Counted from the stretch's first letter, positions 1-9,989 are shown. The stretch is 64,000 bases of DNA from Proteles cristata cristata (GCA_017311185.1 JAESUZ010000481.1:620001-684000); one strand, 5' to 3'. The notes: a model not told the origin generated them from the sequence alone. Translations and numbers: made by a program.

Positions 1-1039
1 AGCAATAGAATTGAGAACAAAGGAAAAACTCACTGGATTTCATCATTAGAAAGTAATTGACAACCTTTGAGAATGAAATATCAGTCCAGCTACAGAGGAT
101 GCAGAAACTAGTAGATGGTGGGGAAAAAAGTAGGGGGTATTGGTGTACTTAGAGAAGATTCTTGATGACTTCTCTATCCCAAAGACTCCTTTTGCTGCAC
201 TTGTGTTATGGTCGGTATATGAATGGCAGTTTGGAGATATTGCACATTGGGTAAATTAAGCTCCCAAGAATCTAACGTCTTGGAAAATGAGAGGTGCTTT
301 GCAAGTCACAGTCATATTACAGTTATGGACTCCGTAATAGTGTGAATTTCCCCATAATAATAGTACTTATCTCACCACTTAAAGCAAAAAGGATACTTTC
401 AAGAGCCCAGATACACTTTCTAATCATTAGTTAAGCAAGTCTCCTTTCTTGTGTGCACCTTCCTAAATGATCAGATTAAGCTTTTATCTTCCCTCTAGAG
501 AGCTAATCAAATGTGTGGTAAAACCACTTAGAATCACATTGTAAATTTATTTTCTTCCTTCTCCCTCCTTGGCTATAAAAATTTGGTACCCATCCAGAAC
601 AAAACAAGACAAAAAGAATTTAAAAAAACCCTACCACATTTCACTAGCAAGAACAAGGGTTCTATTTTCCTTTATGAAGTCATTAGCCCCTACTCCCAGA
701 GCCTCTACCACCTGGGGCAAGCCTGGTACCCTGTATTTTGGTAGCAGGTGGTAGGAAGAAGTAGAGTCTGCCTTCCAGATGGTCACAGTTTGAGTGTTGG
801 TTGGAGCCTCAGAATAAGGGCATATTTGGTTGTTTTTTTGTTTTTTTTTTTTTAATGGTAATGATCAGAACCCAGTGTGGTTCTTCCTACTATAGATATT
901 GAGAACTTGAGCTTGAGTTGAGGAGGGTAGACTCTCACGTTTGAAGGACTTCAAATTATAGCTCATGTAACTACCTGTCTAATATTTGTGTACCTGCCTC
1001 CCCACCAACATTTCTGCTAAGTGAAATGTCGGCTAGTAA
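1..1039. other. Unassigned non-coding sequence
   Basis: No gene, recognisable repeat or conserved motif is seen. A T-rich run near 829-854 may be the remnant of an old retroelement tail on the minus strand, but nothing beside it can be named. Confidence 0.5.
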
Positions 1040-1360
1040 ATTCACTAGCTCCTGAAGACAGCTCTGACTCTTAGGAAGTTCTTCTTTATAAGGAGTCCAA
1101 ATGTATCTCCTGTATTATCATTGGTCCTAGTCCTACGAAGTCTGGCCACTCAGAGCAAATGTAGCCCCTCTAAACCCTTACAAATATTTGGAGGTAGTTT
1201 CATTCCTCAAGCCCTTGAGTCTCCCTTTTTCCTTCAGCTTCTACTCATGAGTTTGCCTCTAAACCCTCCCTTGCCCTAGCTGCTCTGTCTGAATGTACTG
1301 TTTTTGTCCTTCTAAACTCTCCTCCTGATACAAAACACAATTCTGATTCCCAGGCTGCCC
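1040..1360 (+). repeat. Ancient CR1/L3-like LINE fragment
   Basis: The stretch from the ATTGGTCCTAGTCCTAC segment through the ACAAATATTTGGAGGTAG segment resembles the 3' part of mammalian CR1/L3 LINEs, where a similar AAATATTTGGAGAT block is followed by pyrimidine-rich text. It is highly diverged. The family call is from memory of the consensus and could be wrong. Confidence 0.4.
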
Positions 1361-1530
1361 TGAGAAGGACAGGGAGGAGGCTGACATCTTTTCCCACATT
1401 TGAGGTTCAACAAATCTGTGCCACTCCAGAGAACATCCTTTTCACTTACACATGACGTGACGTGCTCTCCACATCATCCCTGCCTCACCAGCCTTCAATG
1501 TCCTCTTCTTTGTTATGGAGAACATCTGTT

Positions 1531-1707
1531 TCTCTGCTCAATTTTTTTTTAATTTTTATTTATTTATTTATTTTTTTACAAATAGTTTATTGTCAAATTA
1601 GTTTCCACATAACACTCAGTGCTCATCCCCACAAGTGTCCTCCTCCATGCCCATCCCCTCCCCCCACATCCATCAGTCCTCAGTTTTTGTCTCTCTGCTC
1701 AATTTTT
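1531..1707 (-). mobile_element. 5'-truncated cat-type L1 3' end with target-site duplication
   Basis: A T-rich tail (about 1547-1578) is followed by the reverse complement of the carnivore L1 3' end, the text that reads GTTATGTGGAAACTAATTTGACAATAAA on the other strand in blocks. The body ends near 1691. The 16-bp direct repeat TCTCTGCTCAATTTTT flanks it perfectly at 1531-1546 and 1692-1707. Only about 115 bp of L1 body was copied, so this is a strongly truncated, fairly recent insertion. Confidence 0.85.
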
Positions 1708-1839
1708 AAGTCTTTTTCTCATCTTTTCCTACTGGAATCATTTAACATTATTTTATATTCTACTCATAAGACACCCATTCCTTGAGTCAATCCAGTTCTA
1801 TTAATGTATCTCAAACATATCATGCCTCTTCACCTCCGA

Positions 1840-2075
1840 TTCCATGCATGTTCTCATTGTTCCCCATCTGAAACACTCTTCCCCTTGGCCCATTTACATT
1901 CCTTTTGTCTTTTAAGACCCAACTCAAATACTACCTCTCCTCCCAGTGCAGCCCTACTATGCTATTTTGGCCTGAATTATCTCCTACTTTTCTGAATCCT
2001 TTTATCCCTCAGAAGCTGATAGAGCAGGACCCACCTTATACCTCATGAGTACAAAACATCTTGGTCATTTGTCTT
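1840..2075 (+). repeat. L2 LINE 3' region
   Basis: Text such as AAGACCCAACTCAAATACTACCTC and the following CAGTGCAGCCCTACTATG block follows the well-known L2 order (cysteine/serine-rich remnant, then the pre-tail region). It is old and diverged, with no open frame. Confidence 0.6.
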
Positions 2076-2106
2076 GTATTATTCACTATAAATGATATGC
2101 ATAAAT

Positions 2107-2167
2107 ATTACACTCAGAGTACACTTGATCTTAGCCAAAAGGCTGAGAGGCGATTACACTCAGAGTA
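2107..2167 (-). pseudogene. 3'-truncated U2 snRNA retropseudogene with 15-bp target-site duplication
   Basis: Bases 2120-2154 are the reverse complement of the first 35 nt of U2 snRNA, including the GGCCTTTTGGCTAAGATCAAG core, with only two differences, one of them a G to A change at a CpG. The 15-bp repeat ATTACACTCAGAGTA lies on both sides (2107-2121 and 2153-2167), slightly overlapping the U2 ends. No A tail is present. U snRNA pseudogenes truncated at the 3' end and flanked by direct repeats are a known class thought to arise from cDNA that stops or self-primes early. It is far too short to be functional. Confidence 0.85.
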
Positions 2168-2210
2168 AAACATGAACCACGTTTAAAAATTTACTTTTTT
2201 CACTGGTCAT

Positions 2211-2537
2211 TATGGACTGAATGTTTGTGTCCCCCTCAAATTCATACATTGAAATCTTAATCCCTAGTAGGTTGGTATTAGGAGGCAGAGCCTTTAGGGA
2301 GGGGATTAGGTCACAAGGATGAAGCCTTCAGGATGGGACTAGTGTCTTATAAAAGCAACTTCTGAGAGCTTTCACCCTCTTTCCGCATATGAGGATGCAG
2401 TGAGAAGGAAGTCTGCAGCTCAGTTCTGTCCCAAACCCAACTGGTATGCTATCTTAGACTTTAGCTTCCAGAATGATGAGAAGTAAATGTTTGTTGTTTA
2501 AGCCACATATGATACTTTGTTATAAGAACCTGAACAG
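2211..2537 (+). repeat. MLT1-like MaLR LTR, 5' portion
   Basis: The order TATGGACTGAATGTTTGTGTC, GGGGATTAGGTCAC, TTATAAAAGCAACTTC, and the AAGTAAATGTTTGTTGTTTAAGCCAC tail in pieces matches the mammalian MaLR LTR pattern. The last bases of the LTR continue after a SINE, at about 2763-2786. Confidence 0.7.
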
Positions 2538-2762
2538 GGGTGCCTGGGTGGCTCAGTCAGTTAAGCGCTGACTTCGGCTCAAGTCGCAACTTTGGCTCAG
2601 GTCATGATCTCACGGTTCATGGGTTTGAGCCCCACATCAGGCTGTGTGCTGACAGCTAGCTCAGAGCCTGGAGCCTGCTTCAGATTCTGTATCTCCCTCT
2701 CTCTCTGACCCTCCTCTGCTCACACTGTTTCTCTCTCTCTCTCAGAAATAAATTAAAAAAAT
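2538..2762 (+). repeat. Carnivore tRNA-Lys SINE inside the MLT1 LTR
   Basis: It starts with the SINE head GGGTGCCTGGGTGGCTCAGT, has a TC-rich segment near 2695-2745 and ends in AATAAATTAAAAAAATA. The flanking repeats AAGAACCTGAACAG (2524-2537) and AAGAGTCTGAACAG (2763-2776) differ at two bases and split the LTR, which fixes the order of events. Confidence 0.9.
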
Positions 2763-2786
2763 AAGAGTCTGAACAGACTAAAACAC

Positions 2787-2946
2787 TAGCGTATTACCAG
2801 GACTTGGAGCAACGTCTGGAACATAGTAGATACTCAATAACTATTTGATGAGTGCATGAATGTATGAATGAATGAATACTTGAATAAATGAATGAACACA
2901 TGAATATGTGAATACGTGAATGAATGAGTATATGAATACATGAAAA
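2787..2946 (+). repeat. L2 3' end with expanded (TGAA)n tail
   Basis: The GGAACATAGTAGATACTCAATAA block is the terminal L2 motif, and L2 elements end in short TGAA repeats. Here the tail has grown to an imperfect array of about 100 bp (2848-2946) with interruptions such as TGAATACG and TGAGTATA. Confidence 0.7.
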
Positions 2947-3555
2947 GTGGTTAAATGCTTGCTGATTGATTGATTGCCCCAGATTGGCCAGATGATTAAG
3001 AGACTAAATAGCAGAGAAGGACAGGAACATCACTCTCAAAAATCAAACAGTACCCCACCTCCTTGGTCTGATCCAGACTTGCGGAAGGAGAGGGAAGAGG
3101 TGGAGGAAGAGGTGGGCTGTCAGCAGAGAAAGTTACCAAGTTCTCAGGGGAATAAGATTATGTAGGGAGTGCTGACTCATCTCGGGAAATCATTGGGAAT
3201 GTTTCAACACTCCCTAAAAACTGTAGGCCCTGGATAAAGCTTTGAGGCAATTTTGGCTCCTCTCTTGTCTTACTCCCATTGATACAAGGGAGCTCTTATT
3301 GCAGACTGATGGAGCTGTGGTATTTGGCGTTCCATATTACAGGGTTCGTCCTGTGGTATCAGCCACCTTCATCTTCACATGTCTTCTGAGCCCAGGAAAG
3401 TATTGGAGGCAGGAGTTAAGGAGGCAACAATAAAAGGGGAACTTCAAGGGGTGATATAAACTCTGTTGTAGTACCTGAACTTTTCTCTTCACCCACCTCT
3501 TCTGCCTCCCAGATACCTGGATTTTGACATGTCATATACTTTATGCATAAGTCAA
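2947..3555. other. Unassigned non-coding sequence
   Basis: No named repeat and no credible gene. Short open frames here have no recognisable homology. Confidence 0.5.
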
Positions 3556-3985
3556 GTAATACTAATAAACACCTCAAAATGTAATGATTTAAGACAAGAG
3601 CAACCATTATTTGGCTCATGACTCTGCAATCTGAGCAAGTCTCAGCAGGGACACCTTGTTTCTACCACCCGTGGTGTTACCTGGGGCAGCTTGACTGAGA
3701 CCAGAGGCTGGAATGGCTTGCGTCTGGCTGAGCCTCTCTCTAGTGGACTGGTTGGACTTCTTTCCATCATAGCTGGCTTCAGAGAGTGAAATGAAGCTTC
3801 ACAACGTCCTAAGGCTTAGATCCAGAAGGCACACAATGCCACTTCTGCCACCATCTATTACTGATCAAAGCAAGTCACCAGACCAGTGTAGAGGGCAGGA
3901 GAGGGGAAAAACTACCTCCTGATGGGAGGGGTGTCAAAGTCACATTCCAAAGGACATGTAGGATGGGAGGGATCTTTCTGATCCT
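3556..3985. repeat. Ancient interspersed repeat, family not resolved
   Basis: The order TGATTTAAGACAAGAGCAACCATTATTTGGCTC, CTCTGCAATCTGAG, GATCAAAGCAAGTCACCAGACCAG and CAAAGTCACATTCCAAAGGACATG, read in pieces, is familiar from old mammalian repeats, probably an ERVL/MaLR LTR or L1M 3' end in reverse. I cannot choose between them without an alignment. Confidence 0.45.
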
Positions 3986-4009
3986 CTTTAAAGACAGTCT
4001 ACCATAGTG

Positions 4010-4125
4010 GTTTTTATATCCATCTGTTTCTCTAATAGATTAACTCCCTAAGGTCAAATTCCTGTTTGTACTCATGTTGTGGCTCTGATAGTGCCTAACA
4101 CAGTAGCTAAGGCTCAGGAAATGCC
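4010..4125 (+). repeat. L2 3'-end fragment
   Basis: The block GTGCCTAACACAGTAGCTAAGGC and the CTCAGGAAATGCCC that follows resemble the diverged L2 terminal motif. It is short and weakly supported. Confidence 0.4.
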
Positions 4126-4205
4126 CAGACAGCTCAAAAACCCACCAAACACATAGATCAGCTGGTAGCTTTTCCACTCACAATCTTACTCACGCTGTTC
4201 CCTCC

Positions 4206-4565
4206 ACTCAATGGTAAGAACATGGGCTTTGGAATTAAGCACACCTAAGCTGGCCTCCTGGTTCTACCACACACAAGTGGAGTGAGCGTAAACAAGATAC
4301 CTGAGTTTTCTTTTCTTTTTCTTTTATTTTCTTTTTTTTTAATTTTAAATAGATTATTGTCAGGTTGGTTTCCATATAACACCTAGTATACCTGAGTTTT
4401 CAATAAATGTTTCTGCATTGTGAACTGTTTCCTTATTTTGAAAGGATGGAAAAATTTCCATGGGGATGGAAACTTATATGTCAGCATTGTGAAGATTAAA
4501 GAAAATAATGTGTGTAATGAGATTAGCAGAGTTCCAGGAATATAGTAAATGCTCAAAATATGATA
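4206..4565 (+). repeat. MIR SINE split by a short L1 insertion
   Basis: AAGAACATGGGCTTTGGAATTAAG followed by TTCTACCACACACAAG is the MIR 5' core. After the insertion the text resumes with CTGAGTTTTC, GTGAAGATTAAAG and TAGTAAATGCTCAAAATATG, the MIR 3' half. The L1 piece sits at 4311-4387. Confidence 0.75.
4297..4401 (-). mobile_element. Very short L1 3'-end insertion with perfect 14-bp duplication
   Basis: The 14-bp repeat ATACCTGAGTTTTC occurs at 4297-4310 and 4388-4401. Between them lie a T-rich tail and only about 40 bp of the L1 3' terminus in reverse (AGATTATTGTCAGGTTGG, then TTCCATATAACACCTAG). The total insert is 77 bp, one of the shortest L1 copies in the window. Confidence 0.85.
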
Positions 4566-4789
4566 ATTACATTTTAATTTTCCTCCTCTGTCTCTCCCTC
4601 TCCCCAAGAATTTCCATGAGTCCAGGCACGATGACTCCCTCAAAACCATGTCTTCCTTGCAGCATTCACTGGTCCAAATGGAAATGAATTTTGCATCCCA
4701 TGAATCAGAATTTTACTTAGGTTTCTTCTCTCACATTCTGAAAACTATAGGTCATTCAGTGGTAGAGCTGCTAGGAAAGGAAATCAACT

Positions 4790-4915
4790 GGTCCCATACC
4801 CTTCAGTTATAAATATGGAGAAATTGAAACCAGATGGCTAAGGCAACTTGACCAAGGACTCATAGCTAGAATTGGGCCCCAAGACTTCCCCATCCTGCAA
4901 TTATACCGTGTTCTG
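4790..4915 (-). repeat. MIR SINE
   Basis: TATGGAGAAATTGAAACC, then GGCAACTTGACCAAGGACTCATAGC, in that order is the reverse-strand MIR core (consensus GAGGAAACTGAGGC then CTTGCCCAAGGTCAC). Confidence 0.65.
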
Positions 4916-5210
4916 TACCCCAGCCAACTTACCACATGAGCGCTAAGCCCAAGGCCCAATATGAAGAAAGGATGATGGAGGAGGGGTGAAAGCAGAAAGA
5001 CTATGGTGTCAAATTTTCAGAAGGAATGGGGAATCAACTCTGAGGACACCAACTGCAGAGTGGGTAGGCTTAAGCTCACAGACAGAATGAGGCTGGTGTA
5101 TGTGTTTTGTGTGGCTCACAGGCATCAGTTAAAAAAATTTTTTTTGAAGAAGTTGTCAACCTTAAAAATAATGTTCATATCAAAATCCAGATTATTTGCT
5201 TCATTTGGAA
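4916..5210. other. Unassigned non-coding sequence
   Basis: Nothing recognisable was seen in this interval apart from its role as the left flank of the L1 insertion. Confidence 0.5.
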
Positions 5211-5211
5211 A

Positions 5212-5506
5212 GAACTGGACTCTCTAGAAAGACAAATATCATATGTGTGCACGTATAGGAGGATTAGGAGGAGCTTAACAGAGGACCAAGGGGGAGAAGA
5301 AGGGCAGAAATGGTGGGGGAAAGGGGGAGAGGCAAACCATGAGAGACTCTTGAATGCTGACAAAAACTGAGGACTGGTGGATGTGGGGGGGAGGAGGGGT
5401 GGGCATGGAGGAGGGCACTTGTGGGGATGAGCACTGGGTGTTATGTGGAAACTAATTTGACAATAAACTATTTGTAAAAAAAAAAAAAAAGAACTGGACT
5501 CTCTAG
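5212..5506 (+). mobile_element. 5'-truncated cat-type L1 3' end with perfect 16-bp duplication
   Basis: The body at 5228-5475 contains GACAAATATCATATG, GAGAGACTCTTGAATG, GGGATGAGCACTGGGTG and TTTGACAATAAAC, the terminal ORF2/3' UTR order of cat L1. A pure A tail follows at 5476-5490. The 16-bp repeat GAACTGGACTCTCTAG flanks it without a mismatch (5212-5227, 5491-5506). The perfect repeat and unbroken A run point to a recent insertion. Confidence 0.92.
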
Positions 5507-6661
5507 CCACACTGAGCCTGCCTGTGAGTGTGACCACAGTCCTCTGGAGCTGTAGGGCGGCTGCCCTGTGAAATGTGGCCATGGTCTCCCATGTCCCTGA
5601 GTTCAGGAGAGTTCAGCCTACTTTCCTCACTTGTGTTAGCTGCCTAGCCAATGGAAGCAAGTGAGCGTGTGGCTCCCACCTTAGATGAAGGCATTGGAAA
5701 ATCACACAAACATCTTTTGTGTGGAAATTATGTGCCTATATGTTCCATCTCCCTGCAAATTATAAGCTCCCGATGGGCACGTACTGTGTCTTAGACAACT
5801 TTCATAGAAATAATATTTGTTTAGCACTGCATACTTCCTAAATAGCACTGAGGTACATGATCACACGCAGTACTCAGTAACTCAGTGATGTGAGTCTTAT
5901 TAAATTTGGTTACCTTCTAGATTTTTCTATCAGTTCTATCAGTTGAGAATCAGAGAGGTTGATCCCAGAGATCAGCCAGCCATGAAATGTGGAGCTGGGT
6001 TCGGAGGACATCTGGTGTTAATTGTCCTTCGGGAGACTATCCCTTTCCCTCCCAGCCCCATGGTTTGGGTGAGGCCGATCGCATAGGACTTGAGTTCCAA
6101 TTACCCCTAACCTTTAGTGATTGGCTTGTGTGACCATGTAACCGAAGCTGGGCCAATCAGAACTAATGAGTACCAGTTCTCGGACTTTTTCTGAAACTCT
6201 CTCCTCTTGAATTAAGTTGATCACTTTCAGATTAGACCAGCCTCCCATTTCTTCAGACTTCCATTGGCAAGTGACAAGTGCCAAAGGACCTCACCAGCTC
6301 TGCAAAAGACCACCCACCCCTAGACTCCAAAACACCACTGCTAGGAGTAAAATAGGCCGTAAACTCTGCTTGCACCTAAAAAGTACTCTCATATCCCTGC
6401 CAACCCTCACTGACCTACCACTACCATGTGCTTTGAGATCACCAAGATTTACTCAATATATGCATTTTCTATTTACGTCAGGCTCCACAAAAGTGCATGG
6501 TGCCTGGATCGTCCCACATTCCCAGGAGGTTGATCCTCATACTTGGTTATGGACAATGAGGCATGCATACCACCCTCATAGTCCTTATCCTCTTTTCCTG
6601 CTATTTTTATTTTCCGTAGACTTTGCATTCTGAACAAATACAGTTACTTATTTCTTGTTTT
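5507..6661. other. Mostly unassigned, with weak L2 and MIR traces
   Basis: A weak L2-like motif (ATTATAAGCTCCCGATGGGC, about 5758) and a weak reverse MIR (5800-5900) are visible. The remainder, including an open frame of 138 codons at 6217-6633, shows no recognisable protein or repeat. Confidence 0.4.
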
Positions 6662-6726
6662 CCCCTGACTTTATTGAGTTATAATTGACATGTAATGTGT
6701 AAGCTGAAGGTGTACCAAGTGCTTAT
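6662..6726 (-). repeat. L1M 3' UTR fragment, first part
   Basis: The segment CTTTATTGAGTTATAATTGACATGTAATG in pieces matches the reverse complement of an L1M 3' end. The same L1 resumes at 7374 after three SINE insertions. Confidence 0.75.
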
Positions 6727-6842
6727 TGGAGAGGTACCTGGCTGGCTCAATCAGTAGAGCATGTGACTCTTATCTTGGGGATTGTGAGTTTGAGCCCCCC
6801 ATTGGATGTAGAAATTACTTAAAAATTAAAAAAAAATCTTTA
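6727..6842 (+). repeat. Older short carnivore SINE
   Basis: The head GTACCTGGCTGGCTCAATC is followed by GGTT-like B-box text, TGAGTTTGAGCC and a short ATTACTT(AAAAATT) tail, without the TC-rich segment of younger copies. It is the earliest of three SINEs in tandem. Confidence 0.8.
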
Positions 6843-7007
6843 GAGACACCTGGGTGGCTTAGTCAGTTAAGCATCCAACTTCAGCTCAGGTCGTGATCTT
6901 TCAGTCCATGGGCTTGAGCCCTGTATTGGGCTCTGGGCTGACACCTCGGAGCCTGGAGCCTGCTTTGGATTCTGTCTCCCTCTCTCTCTGCCCCTCCACT
7001 GCTCATG

Positions 7008-7057
<50 letters not shown>

Positions 7058-7110
7058 AGGTAAATAAACATTAAAACATTTTTTTAATAATAAAAAAATA
7101 GAAAAATCTT
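6843..7110 (+). repeat. Carnivore SINE, second of three in tandem
   Basis: The head is ACACCTGGGTGGCTTAGTCAG. The TC segment has expanded to a long pure run at about 7012-7053. The tail ends in A-rich sequence followed by another copy of AAAAATCTTTAG, the same site sequence that precedes it. Confidence 0.88.
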
Positions 7111-7285
7111 TAGGGGTGTCTGAGCGTCTCAGTCAGTTAGGCATCCAACTTTTGGTCTTGGCTCAGGTCATAATCTCATGGTTCATGAGATCGAGCCCCA
7201 CATCCAGCTCACTGCTGTCAGCCTGTCAGCATAGAGCCCGCTTTGGATCCTCTGTCCCTCTCTCTCTCTGCCCCTTTGCCACTCA

Positions 7286-7337
<52 letters not shown>

Positions 7338-7373
7338 AATAAATAAATAAATAAATAATTTTTTAAAAATCTT
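7111..7373 (+). repeat. Carnivore SINE, third of three in tandem
   Basis: The head is diverged (GGTGTCTGAGCGTCTCAGTC). The TC run at about 7288-7334 is long and pure. It ends in (AAAT)n and the AAAAATCTTTAAA site copy. Confidence 0.88.
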
Positions 7374-7504
7374 TAAAATTTAGGGAAAAACGTGGTTATT
7401 TAACTAAACTGGTTATCAACATAGCTTTAGCTGACACCTGCATCACGTCATATAATTACCATTTCTTTGTCGTGATGAGAACGTTTAAGATTTACTTTCT
7501 TATA
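7374..7504 (-). repeat. L1M fragment, second part
   Basis: ACTAAACTGGTTATC, CATCACGTCATATAATTACC and GATGAGAACGTTTAAGATTTAC follow the L1M text interrupted at 6726, so the three SINEs landed in one older L1. Confidence 0.75.
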
Positions 7505-7630
7505 CATCTGTCTGTCTCTCCCTACTAGAATGCAAGCCTCATGAGGAAAGAGACCTTTCCTGTCCTTGCTTAGGAACAGGGTCTGGGACAAAGGAGGAGT
7601 TCAGTGAGTATTGAGTTAATGAATGAATGC
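7505..7630 (+). repeat. L2 3' end
   Basis: CTACTAGAATGCAAGCCTC, GAGGAAAGAGACC and a TTAATGAATGAATGC tail give the L2 terminal order. Confidence 0.7.
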
Positions 7631-7744
7631 TCCCCATTGTGCCTTATAGGGAAAAGCCTGCCTGAGGAAGAAAACAATAAAGAAGGCAGATGCAGGAGGG
7701 GGAAAGAAAAATACTCCTGCTAATTTTTTTTTAAAACCTATGTT

Positions 7745-8330
7745 TTAGTTTGTGAGGGCTGCCATAACAAGATATTATTGCTTTTTTAAAAAAATTGTTT
7801 AATGTTTTATTTATTTCTGGGGGGAAGGGACACAAAATCCAAAACAGCCTCCAGGCTCTGAGCTGGCTGTCAGCACAGAGCCCCACACGGAGCTCAAACC
7901 CACAAACCACGAGATCATGACCTGAGCCAAAATCGGATGCTTAACTGACTGAGCCACCCAGGCGCCCCATGATATTATTGCTTCAACAACAAAAATTTAT
8001 TTTCTCACAAGTTGTGGAGGCTGGAAGCCCATGATCAGAGTACCAGTATGGTTGAGTGCCGGTGAGCGCTGTCTCCCTGGCCTGCACACAGTCCTCTTGT
8101 CCCCAAATCCTCCTCCATGGCTTCTCTGTGTGGGGGTGCGTGCATCTGGAGAGCTCTGTCTCTCTCTTCCTACAAAGCCACCAGTCCTGTCAGATTAGGA
8201 CTCTACGCTTATCGCCTCATGTAACCTTAATTATCTCCTAAAAGTCCCATTTCCAAATACAGGTATACTGAGTATTAGGGCCCCATAATATGATTTTGGG
8301 GGAGGACACATTTCAGGCTAGAGCATCTTA
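7745..8330 (-). repeat. MLT1-like MaLR LTR in reverse, split by a SINE
   Basis: It opens with TGTGAGGGCTGCCATAACAAG and resumes after the SINE with TTCAACAACAAAAATTTATT, CTCACAAGTTGTGGAGGC, then ends near GGACACATTTCAGGC. This is the reverse of the MaLR LTR order seen at 2211. The exact family is not settled. Confidence 0.55.
7784..7970 (-). repeat. Carnivore SINE with perfect 13-bp duplication
   Basis: It ends in the reversed head GAGCCACCCAGGCGCCCC. The 13-bp repeat GATATTATTGCTT flanks it exactly (7771-7783 and 7971-7983). Confidence 0.92.
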
Positions 8331-8448
8331 ATCCTGGACATGTCTTTAACTTTACAGTTACGTGAAGCAAGAGATTCTTCTGTTTATTTCATACCTTAAG
8401 CCGGGGTGAGTTCGTTTTCTAAAGATACATTTAAAAAAACCCTAACTA

Positions 8449-8497
8449 CTCCACCACCACCACCACCACCACCACCACAACAACAACAACAACAAAA
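8449..8497. repeat. (CAC)n/(CAA)n microsatellite
   Basis: About nine CAC units change to CAA units. It lies at the edge of an L1 fragment. Confidence 0.95.
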
Positions 8498-9385
8498 CCA
8501 AGCAGCCTGGTTAAGAAATGGGCAAAGGACTAGCATAGGCTTCATTCCAGAAAGATATACAAATGGCCAGTAAGCACGCGAGAAGATGCTTAACATCACT
8601 AGTTGTTAGGGAAAGGCAAATCAGAGCTACAACGAGACACTACTTCACACCCACTATGATGGCTCTCATCGAAACACAAACAAACGGAAAACAGGTTATT
8701 TTGGGAATAATGATGTAATGTTGATGAGACTGTGGAAAAATTGGAACATTTGTGCGTTGCTGGTAGGAATATAAAATGGTGCAGCTGCTCTGGAGAGCGG
8801 TATGATGAGTCCTCAAAAAAAGAGAAACAATTACCATGCGATCCCGTAGTTCTGTTTCTGGAAATGTAGCCAAAAGAAATGAAAGTAGGGCCTCCCAGTA
8901 GATGTGTGCACACCCATGTTCGTGGCAGAATTATTCACAACAGCCAAAACGTGGGAGCAATCCAAGTGTCCATTAATAGATGAGTGGACAAATCAAATAT
9001 GCTCTATACTTAATGATGGAATATTATCCAGCCCTGAAAAGGAAGATATTCCTGCACAGACACCAGCCTCAGTGAACCATGAAGACATTATGCCAGTGGA
9101 ATAAGCCAGTCACAAAATGACAAGTATCAAATGATTCTTACATGAGGCTCCTGGGGCAGTAAAATTCATAAAGACAGAAGGCAGAATGGTGGTTGCCAAG
9201 GGTTGTGGCAGGGAGGGTGAAATGGGCTGTTGGTATTTAATGGGTACACAGTTTATGTTTGGAAAAATGAGAAAGTTCTGGAGATGGATGTTGGTGATAG
9301 TTGCACAACAGTGTGGCTATGCCATCGAACTGTATGCCTTAGAATAAATTCAAAATGGTAAATATTGTACATATTTTCCCATGAT
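8498..9385 (+). repeat. L1M ORF2 end and 3' UTR
   Basis: The order GAAATGGGCAAAGGAC, AAGATATACAAATGGCC, CACTACTTCACACCC, GATGGAATATTATCCAGCC, GCAGAATGGTGGTTGCCA and AACTGTATGCCTTAG matches the end of an older L1. The reading frame is broken many times. It is a fossil with no coding capacity. Confidence 0.85.
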
Positions 9386-9989
9386 GACAGAAAGAAAGCT
9401 AACCAATCTACTAGGTCTCAAACCTAAATCTTTAGACTCCAAATATGTTTTTAATCCTACATTCCTACAACCCAGCTCAAATGCCCTACACATCATTAGT
9501 GCTCAATACAAATCAGGTGAGTAAGTAAAGTGATACATATATGGATGAATGCATTAATATTTATTTTTAATTGACATGACATCACAATAACCTGACATAA
9601 TCATCCCCTGGCAAAAAGCAAACATTTTAATTGGTGGTCCTTAACAGTCTGGAAAGTATCATGAAAGCTCAACACAGCCTCTTACTTCAGGGAGTCTGGA
9701 GGCTCCATCCTTATGCATTTACACTTGCCCGTTCAGCACATGAGAGTTTGTTTTCCCTGTGAATGTGTGCCTCAAGTGTGACCTTTGAGGAGAAACACGG
9801 AGAAGGTAGAGATGCTTTTGTTTGCACCATTGACAGTTGCTTGTATGCCCAGCAAGCTACTCCAGAGCCTCATGGCAGACATGGCAGTTGGGCAAAAGTA
9901 GACATGACTTTGAGGCAAAGCCATGAGCCTTCATTTGCTCCTTCACCAAGCCCTGGTGAGTTTTACATCCTGGGTGGCTTCAACCTTCT
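9386..9989. other. Unassigned non-coding sequence
   Basis: An L2-like TTAGTGCTCAATACAAAT piece lies near 9498-9515. The rest shows nothing recognisable. Confidence 0.4.

Noticed and set aside
6217..6633. 138-codon forward open frame
   Set aside because: No homology recognised and no supporting signals. Low confidence as a gene.
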